From positions 1,818,501 to 1,882,500 of the forward strand of contig WPIO01000018.1 of NCBI GenBank assembly GCA_009760855.2: 64,000 bases of DNA, given 5' to 3'. Under the pieces are notes generated by a model. That model made no database searches. It saw only the letters and a list, made by a program, of their open reading frames with translations, and had not been told where the DNA came from. Below are positions 12,631 to 24,432 of this stretch, piece after piece (position 1 is the stretch's first letter; every line of letters begins with the position of its first letter). The stretch comes from Cristatella mucedo. Taxonomy: Eukaryota > Bryozoa > Phylactolaemata > Cristatellidae. The translations under genes were made by a program, and so were the position numbers.

Positions 12631-13069
12631 AAAGATAAAACGTATAAGATGTTCACAAGAACTCTGGTTTTCGGAATAATTCTGCAACGAACTCGAACGC
12701 ACACGAGAGCGCTCTATGTCTGTCTAGCTCATCGAATAGGCAAAGTCAAAATAAAAAACTGACCTATCTAGCAGTGTGCACGGAAAAGTGTTGGCCTCGA
12801 TGCACGAGTACGATCATTCCTAAGAAAAAAGACATTCCATTCTAGATTTCTTTTGTATGAAATATAGCATTGTGAATGTGTTGGTCTCTATGAGTGTCAC
12901 GCTCAAGTTTGTGAGAAGCACTCGAATTGTTTGTTCTTGGTCCTGCCTGCAAGCAGAGTCAGAAGTCACATGTGAAAATTAGTCTCCTCATGCAGGTTCT
13001 CATTCCACGTGACAGAGCCCTCGTACGACAGCCCTGCTGCTGCTCAACATAGAGGTTCACTTTGGATTT

Positions 13070-13270
13070 TCGACAGCACATCGCTAAACCTCATGCCCAG
13101 TTGCCAGAGCTCGATTAACCTACTGACCGTAACCCTTTTGATTTCGCATTATAATTAGTTTATAAATCGCTCTGCAGGCGCTGCCCCGTGGAGCAACAAC
13201 CACCCTCTCTATCTCTGGGTTGCTGATCTAAAGCTTACAAAGTGACAGTGGCTCATTTCTGACTTCCTGA
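13070..13270 (+). pseudogene. LINE C-terminal fragment
   Basis: The plus-strand translation near 13100-13200 reads PHAQLPELD, then RNPFDFAL, then LVYKSLCRRCP. This is a decayed form of the HITPLLxxLHWLPVxxRIDFKxLSLVYKSLH block of CR1/L2-type LINE proteins. Stops interrupt it. The fragment is too short to assign to one of the families here. Confidence 0.5.
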
Positions 13271-13945
13271 ATCATCAATACGAGCCACTGGAATGAGTGC
13301 CTATGCTTAAGTGAGTGGATTTGCATTTGCACACCTACGACTGCTCAATATACCACAAGTCTATTGTCACGTAGAGTAAGCAAGAAATGCTGCGACCTTT
13401 TAGGATAATCGAACACGTCTCTGATTATGCTTGAAGTCGCTAGCATTTATTGTGTCCAGTTTATCACTGTGCCCGGTCTGTTTACAGGTCATGATCCGGC
13501 CTTCAAGATCTGCCGCTTCCACCCCGGCTCTTGCGATAGCAACAGTCAGCCATGGACCCTCTGTTAGCTTGCTGCAGCAGCACAGCCAATTAGGACATTG
13601 TTTGGATTATCATATGCTAGCTAGAGTGCTTATTACTGAAAGTTAGATACTGAAGAAATAGCACACTGCTAGATAGTGAAGTGTTAACCACTGAAAATTG
13701 TAATTCCAGATCCCAAAGACTTTTATTCTACAGTAATGGTATGCTTGGATAAACTTTCCTAGTCATGGTAACTCGCGTGTCAATAGCTGTCCGACAACAG
13801 TGCAGTGATTGAAATATAGCCCACTTTTGTTGCAGATTGACGTCTCACAATCTTATAGAAATGGTTGTTGTCAACTTTCCGTCTCTCTACCTCACTAGCA
13901 TTACATTTTCTCTCCCATCATTTTATTTTCTCAGCCTCTCTGATC

Positions 13946-13950
<5 letters not shown>

Positions 13951-14026
<76 letters not shown>
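13951..14026. repeat. (CT)38 microsatellite
   Basis: A pure CT dinucleotide run of 76 bp. The Ser/Leu-rich open frames over it are by-products of the repeat. Confidence 0.97.
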
Positions 14027-14030
<4 letters not shown>

Positions 14031-16160
14031 CTAAGTCACTGTCTTTCTTTGTCTATAGCTCTTTCTCTCTACACGCTCGTTAACTTATTTTTAGCTGCTA
14101 AAATAATCAGTTACTTTTCTGAGTTTTCAAGAAGACGCGCTAGCTTACGAATTAAATATCTTGGAATCTTTTGCATTTTTGCAAAGAACCGTAGATGCAC
14201 CGAACTTCTATTGTTTGCTAACACTGGCAGTGTTAAGGGTCTGTGATCCGTCGGTTAAATCATGAGTACATCATTAATAAAATTATGAAGCTGGATGCAA
14301 GGCTGGAATAATTGCTGAAGCATTAAGCTTGTTTTTTGGCCTAACGTGCCCGTGCTCTTAATACGGAATCAATGTCTAACTGTGACTGAACATCTAACCG
14401 TACCATAATTGGCTGAGAATGCCAATATGTACTCATTTTCTGAGATCAAAACGAAGTGCTTATCGATCTGGTTTGGTTCAGAAACAATAAGCATGTGTCA
14501 TCTGCATTGCAAAGCCTAGCCTCATCAGCCCAGCCACATTCCGTCGTTTATAATAACATGAGACTGGTTATTTGTGTGCTATCTGTTGACTTGAGATAAT
14601 GCAGTAAGCCAAGCTGAGTTGTCCTGGTGCTTGTGTTCCTAGAATGACTGACTGAGCAAGGCATTAGCTGGAGAGCTATTAAAATGAACCCTATGCTGCC
14701 TCTAAAAGGCAGTCTGGTAATACCGAAAATAGAGATTTAGCTAAGCCAATGGCTAGATTTATAAGAATTAACTATTAGCTTTATAGAAGCTTTTCTCGTT
14801 CACAAGCCTTCTCTAGACTGTACTTCGAGACTGACCTAATGACTTTTTTAAATCTAGAAGATTAGATAACAGGCCCTCTCCTTTTTCCAAAAAGCAACTC
14901 TCCAACCGATCGTTGAGCTGTTCAATTTTTTTATAAAATTGATGGATACTGTCCTCAATCAAGCGATCGTTGTCGTAGCTTACAAGGTGATGGTCAGTTT
15001 TGCCTGCTACGACTGCATGCTAGCCCACTAGCAAGTAAATCTCTTTTTACTTTGCCCGTCCAGTCCATAATTAAGTGATCTGCAGCCTCCAGTGGTCCGA
15101 CTTTCTAAGCTCAAGCTTCTAGCAAAATTGAATGTCGTTCTGATTTCATTTTAAGTTAGCATTATTTTTCTCTGTTTTTAATGTGAATACCAGTTGCCTG
15201 GTCTATGCCCTGCTCGAGGTCGGGCTATAAAGGGTTGCCACTACTACTCCAGCTTCTGCTGAAGCAGTCGTTACAGCTTTTCTCATAGCATGGGCATGCG
15301 GGCGTACTCCAATTGAGATGCATCTCAGTACAGCAGCGGATGGAATGCACACCACAGTTAAACCCCGAGCAAGCAGTTCCTGCATCATGCCACCACTGCT
15401 GGCTTTGCCTCAACCAATGGCCAACTTAACTAAGGGCTAATATTGTCACCATGACATGCTCAATCCAAGTGTGATTAGCAGTTGCATCTGCTAAACTTGC
15501 TGGTTGCATATCAAGTTCATCAGCCTTTTTTAGCTGCCTTCTCACAATAAGGAAGTGCCATGTTATTTAAGATACAGCACACACTCTATTGCTTGCAGGC
15601 TCGGCTGTGGTGGCTGTTTGCTCACTGGCTGGGTAGGTGTCTATGTCCAGGGTGCTGTGCTTTGAGGTGCTAGCTTCACCACTATCTGTCATGTATTTGC
15701 AATCATTAGTGCCAGTACCTGCTCTCTGTTCGCGCAATACACCTTATTTCCAGGGCAGTGGTGTGAGCACATTCGTAAGGATATCTTGAAACACCCGAGT
15801 TTTCAATGCATTGAGTAAAAAGCAGATTCCAGGAATTGAATAATCTTTTTAAATATCCGATCAAGATGAGGGCAAACAGCTAATTTATGCGACTATATAT
15901 ATATATATATAGACAGGGAGAGAGGTTTTGTTTTCTTGGGATGCTATTTAAACACATATTTATAGTATTGCTATTATTATTAGTATTAATAATATCATCA
16001 CCATTCTATAAGACATCCTCCAATACAAGGTGCACCAAAAACACGCAGTTATAGTTTAATTTCCTCTTATTCGATTAATGAAAGTCTGAATTCCCATCGC
16101 ATAAGCACCTCGTGTTAATTTGAGTGGTTAGAATCTTGGCTGCTGAAGCACTGCCTATGC
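14027..16160. other. Unassigned sequence with one Ala/Thr-rich open stretch
   Basis: Most of the stretch is unremarkable. Between about 15237 and 15420 the plus strand is open without stops and is biased to Ala, Thr and Ser (VATTTPASAEAVVTAF...). It could be a fragment of a coding exon. No convincing start or splice pair was found. A short (AT)n lies at 15893-15911. Confidence 0.25.
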
Positions 16161-16462
16161 TTGGCGCAGACGGGCAACTTACTCTCTCCCTCTTTTCCCC
16201 TTAGTTCAGCACCCCTTAGACCCCTGCCTCACCACCTGTTTCAACTCCCTACCTCACCCCCTGCCTCAACTCCCTGCCTCACCCACTGCCTTAGCCCTCT
16301 AGCTGGCTCAGCTGATCCTGCTGTAGTAGTTATGGCCACCTGGCTAACCACTATTGTAGCAGCAACACAGGCTGCTAATGCTGGGATTGACAAGAGAGGA
16401 GGAGTAGATGAGAGAGGAGGAGATAGATAGTAGATAGAGGAGTAGATAGCCATTCCGGGCAT

Positions 16463-16720
16463 CTACCTATGTGCGTGTGTCTGCCAATCTGAGTATGTGT
16501 CTGAGTGCTTGTTTGAGTGTGTGTCCGAGTATGAGTGCATATGTGAGCATGCACTTGTGCTTGTGCATGCATGTGCATGCATGCATGTGCATGCATGCAC
16601 ATGCATGACTGAGTGTGTGCGTGTGTAGGGGTGTGGGTGAGTGTGTATATGTGTGGGGTGTGGATGTGTGTGTATGTGTGTGTGTGTGTTTGCGCGCACG
16701 GGTTTGAGGGTGTGCAGTGT
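16463..16720. repeat. (TG)n/GCATG-rich region containing a 28-bp palindrome
   Basis: TG-rich words and alternating GCATGC blocks. Positions 16580-16593 and 16594-16607 form a perfect 14-bp inverted repeat without spacer (CATGTGCATG|CATGCACATG at its core). The His/Thr-rich frames on the minus strand are by-products. Confidence 0.85.
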
Positions 16721-17040
16721 GTGTCTTCATATGTAGTATCACTGATTGGGGCTTGCAGTTTGTAGTGTACAACGTCATAAGAAGTGGCGATAGGCATTGA
16801 ACAAATATTTCAGTCAGATAAGTCAATAACCAGTAGACATCATCTATAACCACTAAGAAAAATCGTCATCGAAAAGCCACTATATTATTATTCCTTGATA
16901 TCCTGGCTGCAGGCTCATCAGCAAAGGCATGAGTGGAAGCTACTGTGGCACCTGCTTTGGGACACAGATCTGACTATGTATTGATAATTGGGGTAAGCAC
17001 ATGGTGGTCAACTTGGAAAAGCCTAAATCCTGTCAACTTT

Positions 17041-17291
17041 ATCTTGACAGATGCACTGTGAATCCTATGATTATACGTCCTGTCAGCTTTGTTGGTGCTG
17101 GTGCTCTTGCCCCTGGTCCAGGTGTTTCTTCTGCCCCGGCTTCTTCTGTCCCTGCTACTTGAGAAGCTGCTGCTGATTCTACTCCTGCTACTTCTACTTC
17201 TAATTCTACTAATGCTGGCCCTGATGCAGCTACATTTTGGGCTGGATCAGGTACTTCTATTGGTGCTGATGCTAGCAGTGTGACAGTTTAA
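17041..17291 (+). pseudogene. Mucin-like Ala/Ser/Thr/Gly/Pro-rich reading frame with one stop
   Basis: An acceptor-like site (AACTTTATCTTGACAG, ending 17050) precedes a frame reading CTVNPMIIRPVSFVGAG, then ALAPGPGVSSAPASSVPAT. A single TGA interrupts it (about 17160). EAAADSTPATSTSNSTNAG and PDAATFWAGSGTSIGADASS follow, with a closing stop near 17285. Composition is what one sees in heavily O-glycosylated or secreted low-complexity proteins. The next frame is Cys-rich and the third Leu-rich, so the triplet-like DNA (CTGCTACTT words) could produce all three by chance. I call it a broken or partial coding exon with low certainty. Nothing upstream or downstream identifies the family. Confidence 0.3.
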
Positions 17292-17299
17292 GTGATGTT

Positions 17300-18086
17300 C
17301 ACAGGCACTGCCAGGATTTAGCCAGTTAGGGTCCAGACATTGGCAACTGCAGATTCGACCGATTATGTAGGGTCTGCAGATCCATGTCGATGTCCTGGCT
17401 GGCCAGTGCAACCCTTTGGTGAGTCCAAGAAAAAGACCGGGCTCTTTTTTGCTGGATTCACGTAGGATCTCTAAGTGTTGGAACAACCACATGGAGTGAG
17501 GGGGGCAAAATCCAATCACGTGAAGGACAAAGCAACAGCCTATTGTTCTATCCTAGAAAAACCAGGAACTCATCTAAGTGGTCCTGATTGACGTTTGGTA
17601 AATGAATAATAACGTACTAATGCTTGATCACACACAATATTATTTGCCAACTTGAAATACACAGGCTACAATTATTGCAATACCGTATCATAAATGCAAG
17701 CCCAAATTTCTTAATATTGTATAGCTAAAAACTGTGACTCTGCCAAAAGACATAAGCTCAAATCAATCATTGATATAATACTAACTGATAAGGCAAAGCG
17801 GAAAATGTAGGGAAAGTGTAGAGCTCGGCAATACAAAGTTTTAGCAGAAGACAATTTCACTACCTGGGAGTGTCTAAATTTTCCTAATTATATGTCACAG
17901 TATTATGCATACTGAGTTAAGATCTATCATCAGATGCCTGCATTTAAATTTGTGGCAGGAACAAGTCGGCATGGGGCTGTTTGGAGCTGGCTGTCTCTCA
18001 CTGGCATCCAGCCAGCCCCTGACTGTGTATAGTTCTTCTCAGCCTTGATTGACTTCAAGTCAAAGCTTTCTTGTCTCCGTCACCAA
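17300..18086. other. Unassigned sequence
   Basis: A 90-codon open frame on the minus strand (17247-17519) has no recognised content. Otherwise nothing was seen. Confidence 0.25.
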
Positions 18087-18280
18087 TCACCATCTCTCTT
18101 TTCTCTTTATATCAATTGAGTGAACCGTGATATCGATGTGATGTGGCATGACCTCCATACCCTGGATCATGCAGTGCCTGTTCAAACATGGCAGAGGCTC
18201 GGAAGAGATAATTACATAGGAATCGGCTATGTCTGCTGCTGATGTCAAAATCTCTTCAACAGTTTGAATCTCAGACTTTT
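18087..18280 (-). CDS. Candidate terminal exon, unknown protein
   Basis: On the minus strand TGCATACTTAG (an acceptor-like end at 18281) is followed by a frame open to a TGA at 18087. It begins KSEIQTVEEILTSAADIADS, continues YVIISSEPLPC and ends with a basic tail (KRKERW). The charged, helix-like start and mixed composition look coding rather than random. I do not recognise the family. The frame is also open upstream of the proposed acceptor to 18350, so the start is uncertain. No matching donor-bearing exon was identified nearby. Confidence 0.25.
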
Positions 18281-18611
18281 CTAAGTATGCACTTTTAAAA
18301 ACTTGGTATACGAGTGAACGTGCAGTTTTGCTTATCCTGGGATGATCCAAAGTTTAATTTAAGGCCATACATTTTAGCAGATCACTTGCTGAAGGAAACC
18401 TGGTGCAAAAGGGAGTGAGAGGGTGGATGGTGTTCAGGTGAAGGAAGCTGCCTTTACAAGTAATTGCAAACTGTCTAAATAGAGATTTTGATTACTCTGA
18501 TGGTACTATAAAAACATCTCATTATTGCTAGCATTATTAATAGGAGTGAAAACATTGGGATGTAGAAAGGATTACCCAAGGTGACCTCAACACAGCATAG
18601 GGTAACTGTCC

Positions 18612-18735
18612 CACTGGTTTGGTACAGTGGTTAAGATGCTCCCTTCAACCAAGGTCGAGGGTAACGTGTTTGATAACTAAAGTCATGGAATCTAACGCCA
18701 TGGCATATGGGAAGTGCACAAATAAAGATTATTTT
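18612..18735 (+). mobile_element. SINE-A, degraded
   Basis: CTGGTTTGGTACAGTGGTTAAG carries the A box. ACCAAGGTCGAGGG is the anticodon-side segment and GTGTTTGATAAC a decayed B box. GGCATATGGGAAGTGCAC matches the start of the SINE-A tail (GGCATATGTGAAGCGCC). The hairpin is largely lost. Confidence 0.5.
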
Positions 18736-19256
18736 TAAAAGGACACTATATAAATTAATTATATTTATTGACTAAATAATGGACATGCAGGCCTCGGAAG
18801 GATCAAATGATAAGTGTTGACATATGGCCAATCAATGAGTCAATCAGCCAAACCCCAGAACTATTCCTTCTGCAGAAGCACGAATACATTTCAAGTGACA
18901 ATAATAAATTAAAAAGGAAAAGCAGTATAACGAAATATTAGGTTGACCAGACGTTCCCCTACAACAGCTTCCTTCTTGAGGGCTCCCACTCAGAAGACTG
19001 AAAATCCCTGATCGTCAGCTCTTCCTCTTACTATTTCGAACTGTCCCAGTGTGATCATAGACACTGGATACCATGAGTGAAAACCATGATTAGTAAGGAC
19101 CTTATTTTCCATCTACAGGAAAGTCCTAAACCAGGGTAATTAATTAAAATGCCTCGCACTTTATGAATGATGAGCCTATATTAATAATGAGTATATATAT
19201 AGATATATACAGTTGAATCGAGAACTTTTTTAACTAGTTTATATGCATTAGCCGGC

Positions 19257-19915
19257 AGTGCCTTGTTCTGCCAGAGTCAAGCAAGCTGCATGGGCCTCCT
19301 GGTTCCAGAACAGGGACCACAAAGCTTTAAAGCCGGTAATAGCATCTGAGACACAGTGCTGCCTCAAATCCGTCCTCTCTCTTAGCTTGGGATGCCGAGT
19401 CCGGCCATGCAGGCTTCATTGTCTGGCCACCAGCTGCCAAGAGCCCAGACCACGAAGGGCCTCACAACTGCCGACCGGTAGCCAACTGTCAGGAAAGACC
19501 AGACTATGGCTGCATATTTATCGGTCTTGTTCCAGGCTGCCACAATCAGATCATCCTTGCTGACGTCGAATGGCATCGTCAGATTCACAATTACTAAATC
19601 TGTGCCGTTGTCAATGTCCAAGTCCGGCTTGAGAGCCATACCACCGGCTAGCAGGGCATGGCCTGCCGACATTTAGTTGAGAGAGGTGGCCGAAAAAGCT
19701 CCGATTAGGCAGCCAAGAGCCTGGTTGTATCGGCTATAATTGCATGCAGCATCGGCCGGCAGTGGCTCAGCACATTGCAAGCGGTCTATGCCTCCGTGCA
19801 GTATCGGCAGCAGCTGGTAACTGTCCCAGGGTATGCTGACTCCAGGCAGCAGCCACCGGTAGCACGTCCAGGTGAGCTGGGTAAACGAACCGCAAGGCCC
19901 GGAATGATGAGCCAA
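19257..19915 (-). pseudogene. R2/NeSL-type LINE C-terminal relic
   Basis: One minus-strand frame runs from 19915 to 19382 with a single in-frame stop at 19673-19675. After the stop it reads MALKPDLDIDNGTDLVIVNL, then TMPFDVSKDDLIVAAWNKTD and KYAAIVWSFLTVGYRSAVV. It ends RPFVVWALGSWWPDNEACM. The pattern D(V/L)xVPF...KxxKY...L...GY...FVVGALGSWxxxN is the C-terminal, endonuclease-side region of R2/NeSL-group LINE proteins, as annotated widely in flatworm and arthropod genomes. It is unrelated to the CR1/L2-type copies in the window. No reverse-transcriptase core is present, and there is no intact catalytic part. Confidence 0.6.
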
Positions 19916-19965
19916 GACCCGTGGTCAAAAAGTGACAGTGGGTGGCGAATCTGTGGGTGGCGAAT

Positions 19966-20008
19966 GTACACGCACGCACGTACGCAAGCATGCGCACACG
20001 CGCACACA

Positions 20009-20049
<41 letters not shown>

Positions 20050-20085
20050 ATACACACACACACATATATATATATTAAAATATAT
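19966..20085. repeat. (CA)n then (TA)n microsatellite
   Basis: CA-rich run (19998-20062) followed by TATATA words. Frames over it are Thr/His- or Cys/Val-rich by-products. Confidence 0.9.
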
Positions 20086-20950
20086 ATTATGTTAGTAGAA
20101 GTAACAGTCAAAACTTATTCGTGAACTCTTTGAGGTGCTATCATAAGAGGCCCCTATGTTTGTTGTGCTGTAAGAGACATTATAGGCAGGAATCTAGTAA
20201 TTCATTGGAATAGATTATAAAACTTGGAAATCTTGTAGATGCAGAGAGCCTAGCCTGAGCCTGAGTTTCGTGTACCAATCGGCCTGATCAATTACACGAC
20301 CTTGCTTACAGTTTAGCCTGGCAGTAAATAGCCACAGGGAAAAGTGAATTGGTGAAAAGTTGCGAGCTACGATTGGTTCCCACGGTCAAGTCTACTTGTT
20401 AAAACTTTCACTCAATGCTGTTTCTTGCCTTGTCCATTTCAACATCGTATGAACCGATGAGCTACTGAAGCAGCGTCTCTACTTACACTGTGCTCATGTT
20501 TCAGGTAGATAGACATGTAGGTAGATAGATTTTTAGATAGATATTTAGGATATTTTTAGAGCAAGGGAACTTGAGGGCTTAGAAGTAAGCAGCAGCACGT
20601 TACAGTTCTTACCCTACTTGATGGGAAGGGTCTTAATATTATTATACTTATTAGTAAGAAATAAATTAATAAATATTGCATTGTTCACAAGATACATGCA
20701 CATCTTCAGACTTTTGCACCAGGAGTAACCATCTCAATACATAAGGTGGAAGAACTACCAGTTGTGACTTAGTGAAATTTAGGATTGTTTTTTAACGTGA
20801 ACAAGCTTTACTAGGCAAATAAAACTAAAGCTTCGGGAATTTTGGCAATTTTAAGTAAGTGAACGTATGCTGAGTTTATGATAAAGCTTACCTGATGTTA
20901 TTCATTTTTCATATTCATTTTTAAGCAAAACATCCAGATTAAATGCAGAG
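20086..20950. other. Unassigned sequence
   Basis: TAGATAGAT words near 20505-20545 are simple sequence. No gene or element was recognised. Confidence 0.3.
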
Positions 20951-21029
20951 GAGCAGGGATATACTTGCCATTGCCAATGCATATACATACTTCCACATCT
21001 AACCACAGAGAATAAGACAGAGACAGAGA

Positions 21030-21340
21030 TACAGGTGTGGAAAGACTCACATGGAGATGTAGTGTAAAAGTGCATGTGTTCACGAGCAAGTGTGTATGTG
21101 CCAATGTCCAAATCTGTTTGCGTGCATGCGTGTTTGTCTGTGTGTGTGTGTGTTTGTGTGTTTATGTGAACACGTGTGTGCATGTCTGTGGGCTTTGCGT
21201 TCATGCCTGTGCCAGCATGTATACATATATACATGTATACATGATGTATACATGTATATATGCTGTATATAAGTGAGTGTGTATGGGTCACCCTTGCACT
21301 TGCATTGTGTGATTGACTTAGGCTAACGATGCAGTTATGT

Positions 21341-21383
<43 letters not shown>

Positions 21384-21620
21384 TACCAAACACACACGCA
21401 CATACGCATGAACACACACACACATACACATACACCGAACACACATACATCAATGCACACAGAAACAAACACCAATACACACACACACACACACACACAC
21501 CCACACTAACCTACACATTACACGCACCAAGGCACGTGCACACACACACGCGCACGCACACACACCCATTCATGCCCATGCATGCTCACGCAAGCCCACA
21601 ATCACACACACCAACAGTGA
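21030..21620. repeat. TG-rich arm, AT-rich palindrome, CA-rich arm
   Basis: TG-rich DNA (21087-21220) is followed by a perfect inverted repeat (arms 21224-21242 and 21244-21262, one-base spacer). Unique spacer and then CA-rich DNA (21341-21620, pure CA at 21341-21379) come next. The TG and CA runs are also complementary to each other. All long frames here are repeat by-products. Confidence 0.9.
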
Positions 21621-21691
21621 ATGCTGTTGCACAGTCACACAACATGCAGGTAAGTGCAGGCAGGTGCAAATGCAGTGAAATTCAGTAACAG

Positions 21692-22126
21692 TCATTCAAA
21701 TAAAAGCCAAGCTTGGAAACGCAAATTTAGTGGCACTGACTGATCGGCAGCTGGAGTACCTTTTTCTAAGCCCGGTAATGAGTATATGTAAGTCCATATT
21801 AATAAACAGGCAACAACAGTAGCCAATGCATTACTTAGCCTTGAGCTAGTACTATATTCTTGCTTGCCAAACACCTGGTGCATTGGGGAACCACCTGAGC
21901 TGCACGTGATGCTGCAGATGGACGACAGAACTGGCTTTCTACTGTGCCACACCCATACAGATGACCTACAATCGGCAAGGTTGTAACAGGCTAGAAAATA
22001 ACTCTGCGACACCCTTTCAGTAGAGGAGGGGGAGCTTGTCCAAAGTGGTGTCGCTTGTATGACAGCGACTCGCATAGCCATAGCCGAAGGACAAGAAAAA
22101 GCCTGCCGATGCATAAACATTTGCAT
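21692..22126 (-). CDS. Unassigned 144-codon open frame
   Basis: This minus-strand frame is unusually long for the region and is not low-complexity. It contains a hydrophobic stretch near its C-terminal half (ALATVVACLLIWTYIY), which could span a membrane. I do not recognise it. There is no supporting splice signal, and start choice is arbitrary. It may simply be a chance opening. Confidence 0.15.
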   Translation of the reverse strand: MQMFMHRQAFSCPSAMAMRVAVIQATPLWTSSPSSTERVSQSYFLACYNLADCRSSVWVWHSRKPVLSSICSITCSSGGSPMHQVFGKQEYSTSSRLSNALATVVACLLIWTYIYSLPGLEKGTPAADQSVPLNLRFQAWLLFE

Positions 22127-22167
22127 AAATCACTGGATGCTGGGGTTAGGAATAACTTCAGAGAAGA

Positions 22168-22471
22168 GGCGTTGAAGTCAGAACATCCCTTGACCTGACC
22201 ACATTTAAAAGGAACTTAAAAACACCTATTTAGGACAGCATTTAGTGGGTCCCTGTGATTTGTCCTTCACGTGCTTATGCGTACTGACACTGTGCATGCT
22301 GCCTCTAACCATATTTGCATGCCGACCCTGTGCATGTCACCCCTAACCATGTTATTCACTTTGTTTGTTTTTCAAGCATGATTTTAATTACCATTAAATT
22401 GCATTTCCTTTTGCAGCAAATTTAAAGCGCCTAGAAAGAGATTAAGTTCTCTGAGGGCACTTTATCAAGTA

Positions 22472-22513
<42 letters not shown>
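22168..22513 (+). mobile_element. LINE 3' end with (ATT)n tail
   Basis: The end of the pol frame (GACCTGACCACATTTAAAAG) is followed by the complete 3' untranslated part, the hairpin AAAGCGCC...GGGCACTTT and (ATT)n at 22473-22512. It is 5'-truncated and well preserved compared with most copies here. Confidence 0.85.
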
Positions 22514-22624
22514 GTAAGCTCTCCAATTCAACACTGCTTCCACAGTCATCTGAGACATCAGCCTTGGGAAAACTCTGGGACGATCAACTCCACTGTGGTC
22601 TGCACGAGGCCGAATGTAATTGAC

Positions 22625-22712
22625 TAGAACCAGCAAATGTAAAGCACCTAGAGAGAGATTGAGTTCTCTGAGAGTACTTTATCAAGTGCATCATTGTTAT
22701 TGTTAGAATAAA
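22625..22712 (+). mobile_element. Second LINE tail
   Basis: AGCAAATGTAAAGCACCTAG, AGAGATTGAGTTCTCTGAG and TACTTTATCAAGTGCATC repeat the LINE terminal hairpin only 110 bp after the previous tail. An interrupted ATT tract follows. Only the last 90 bp of the element are present. Confidence 0.7.
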
Positions 22713-23039
22713 CTAGCTAAAACTTCAGTGGAAATCGCTTGTACTTTGAGTTGAACCACCCTATTTGCTGGTACTCTCAGGTTAATTAATGGGAGAACAG
22801 AACTTCATTCTTCTAAATGCCATCGGTTTCCTTGTATCTACCGATTGGTTAAGCTCCAGAGGTCTTATATTAAAAGCCTCCATAATGTGCCTCTGCCGTG
22901 GTTAAAAGGAAATAACTACTATTGTTTAAAAATAATAGTACTACTGCTACTGCTATTATTTTTTGGCAGAGCTCATGCTATTTCTTGCAGCTTTTGAGTA
23001 AGTATTGCCTAGAATATGCAGTAGTCTCAGTAATAAAAA

Positions 23040-23290
23040 TATTATTATTATTAATGATACATTTCTACAGTGTTCTCTGAGAACTTATTCTTTCCATGCC
23101 CTCTACATCTGCTGTAAAGGAAGCATGGTTAAATGGTAAGTGCCAAAAAGCACAATCTTTGCAAGCATAACATGGCTAGAGGTGGAAAGCACAGCTTAAA
23201 CACGTAAAATATGGTTCATGGTAATATGCACAGTGTCGGTACTCATAGGCATACACAATTTCCCACTGGGCAAGGACCAAAACCTTGGCA
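23040..23290 (-). mobile_element. Diverged LINE 3' end
   Basis: ATTATTATTAATGATACATT is followed by TGTTCTCTGAGAACTTATTC (hairpin side), then GGTTAAATGGTAAGTGCC, AACATGGCTAGAGGTGG and GCACAGTGTCGGTACTC. The order is as in the copy at 1043-1991 but with many substitutions. Confidence 0.6.
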
Positions 23291-24432
23291 GTGCAGTGCC
23301 ATTGATGGTAAGGTGAGATTAGAGCTATTCGTGAAGGATTCGATGATCAATCCTCAAAGCAAATACTGATCCAGCAAAATAAACCGAGACACTTGATCTA
23401 ATTCTGCATTCCTGATAGGGTCGTTCTGGGGCATTTGTTGAGCTGAAACTTACTGAAAAGACACAGTCTACTTGTACAGAACCGTGCCTAGCTAAAACAT
23501 TACTAACAATAATGCTGGGCATTAGTAGCCTTAAAATCTGCTTAAATTGTCGCCAATCCGGCTGGTCTTAATAAAGTAAACACCCCATGACAGTTCAATA
23601 TTGCTTATGTATTTAGCTGTTTATTAATTTATATATATATATATATGATTTTTAAGCCGAATGTTTGAGACATTCCATCGTGGCCGGCTCTTTATTTAGT
23701 ACATGTAGTGCATTCTGGAGAAGTCCCGGCCAGCCCTCATCTGCTGGAAGATTCACTTGAAGTTTCGCACCGAGGGATATATGCTCAGATGGTGGTGGCT
23801 GCGCTCTGCAAAAGTAGTCTAAGCAGAGTTTCAGCTGCAATGTGTCTAGCGAAAGAATCTTTCGGCTGCTACCAGAGAAAGCTGACAGCCCAAGCTATGA
23901 ATGCCGACAGTCACAGCAGCTCTGCAGTCCGATCTCATAGATGTAAGAGAGAAAATGCCACAGCAGCACACAGCCTTTCCCCCCCCCCCTAGTCCTCGCT
24001 CTCCCTCACTCCTTCCCCGGCTGTCTGGATAAACCTGCTCAAAAAGGATGGCTGTCTGGAGAAACCCCCTCCAAAATGATCATAGAAGGCGGACCTCCTT
24101 CTTCGTGATGTCAGTCAGGAGCTTGTCATTAGCTTTTGATGGGAACAAACTAAAGGCATGGTCTCTAAAGGATTTGAGGTTGATTAAGAGCATAGCTAAG
24201 CGACTTGAGTCAGAAGAGCTGCCGTTAGTTTATCTAACCTGATGGGCAAAGTAGTTCCTATTGGTGTGGCTTAGCAAGAGTGTGAAAGGACGTAAAAGTG
24301 CAGAACCTTGAAGTCAATAAGATACTTTACGGGATGCCAGTGTCGCTCAGTGAGAAGTGGTTAATGCGGCAATGTCGACATTCACAGCAGACAACCCCAG
24401 CTTCGGATTGTTATAAGAATTGCAACTTCTTT

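Noticed and set aside
13837-14083. Ser/Leu-rich open frames (also 40673-40894 and 57147-57482)
   Set aside because: They are translations of (CT)n microsatellites.
16375-16853. His/Thr-rich frames of up to 140 codons (also 19767-20124 and 20902-21688)
   Set aside because: They arise from (TG)n/(CA)n repeats and carry no independent coding evidence.
22442-22636. Poly-Ile frame on the minus strand
   Set aside because: Translation of the (ATT)n LINE tail.
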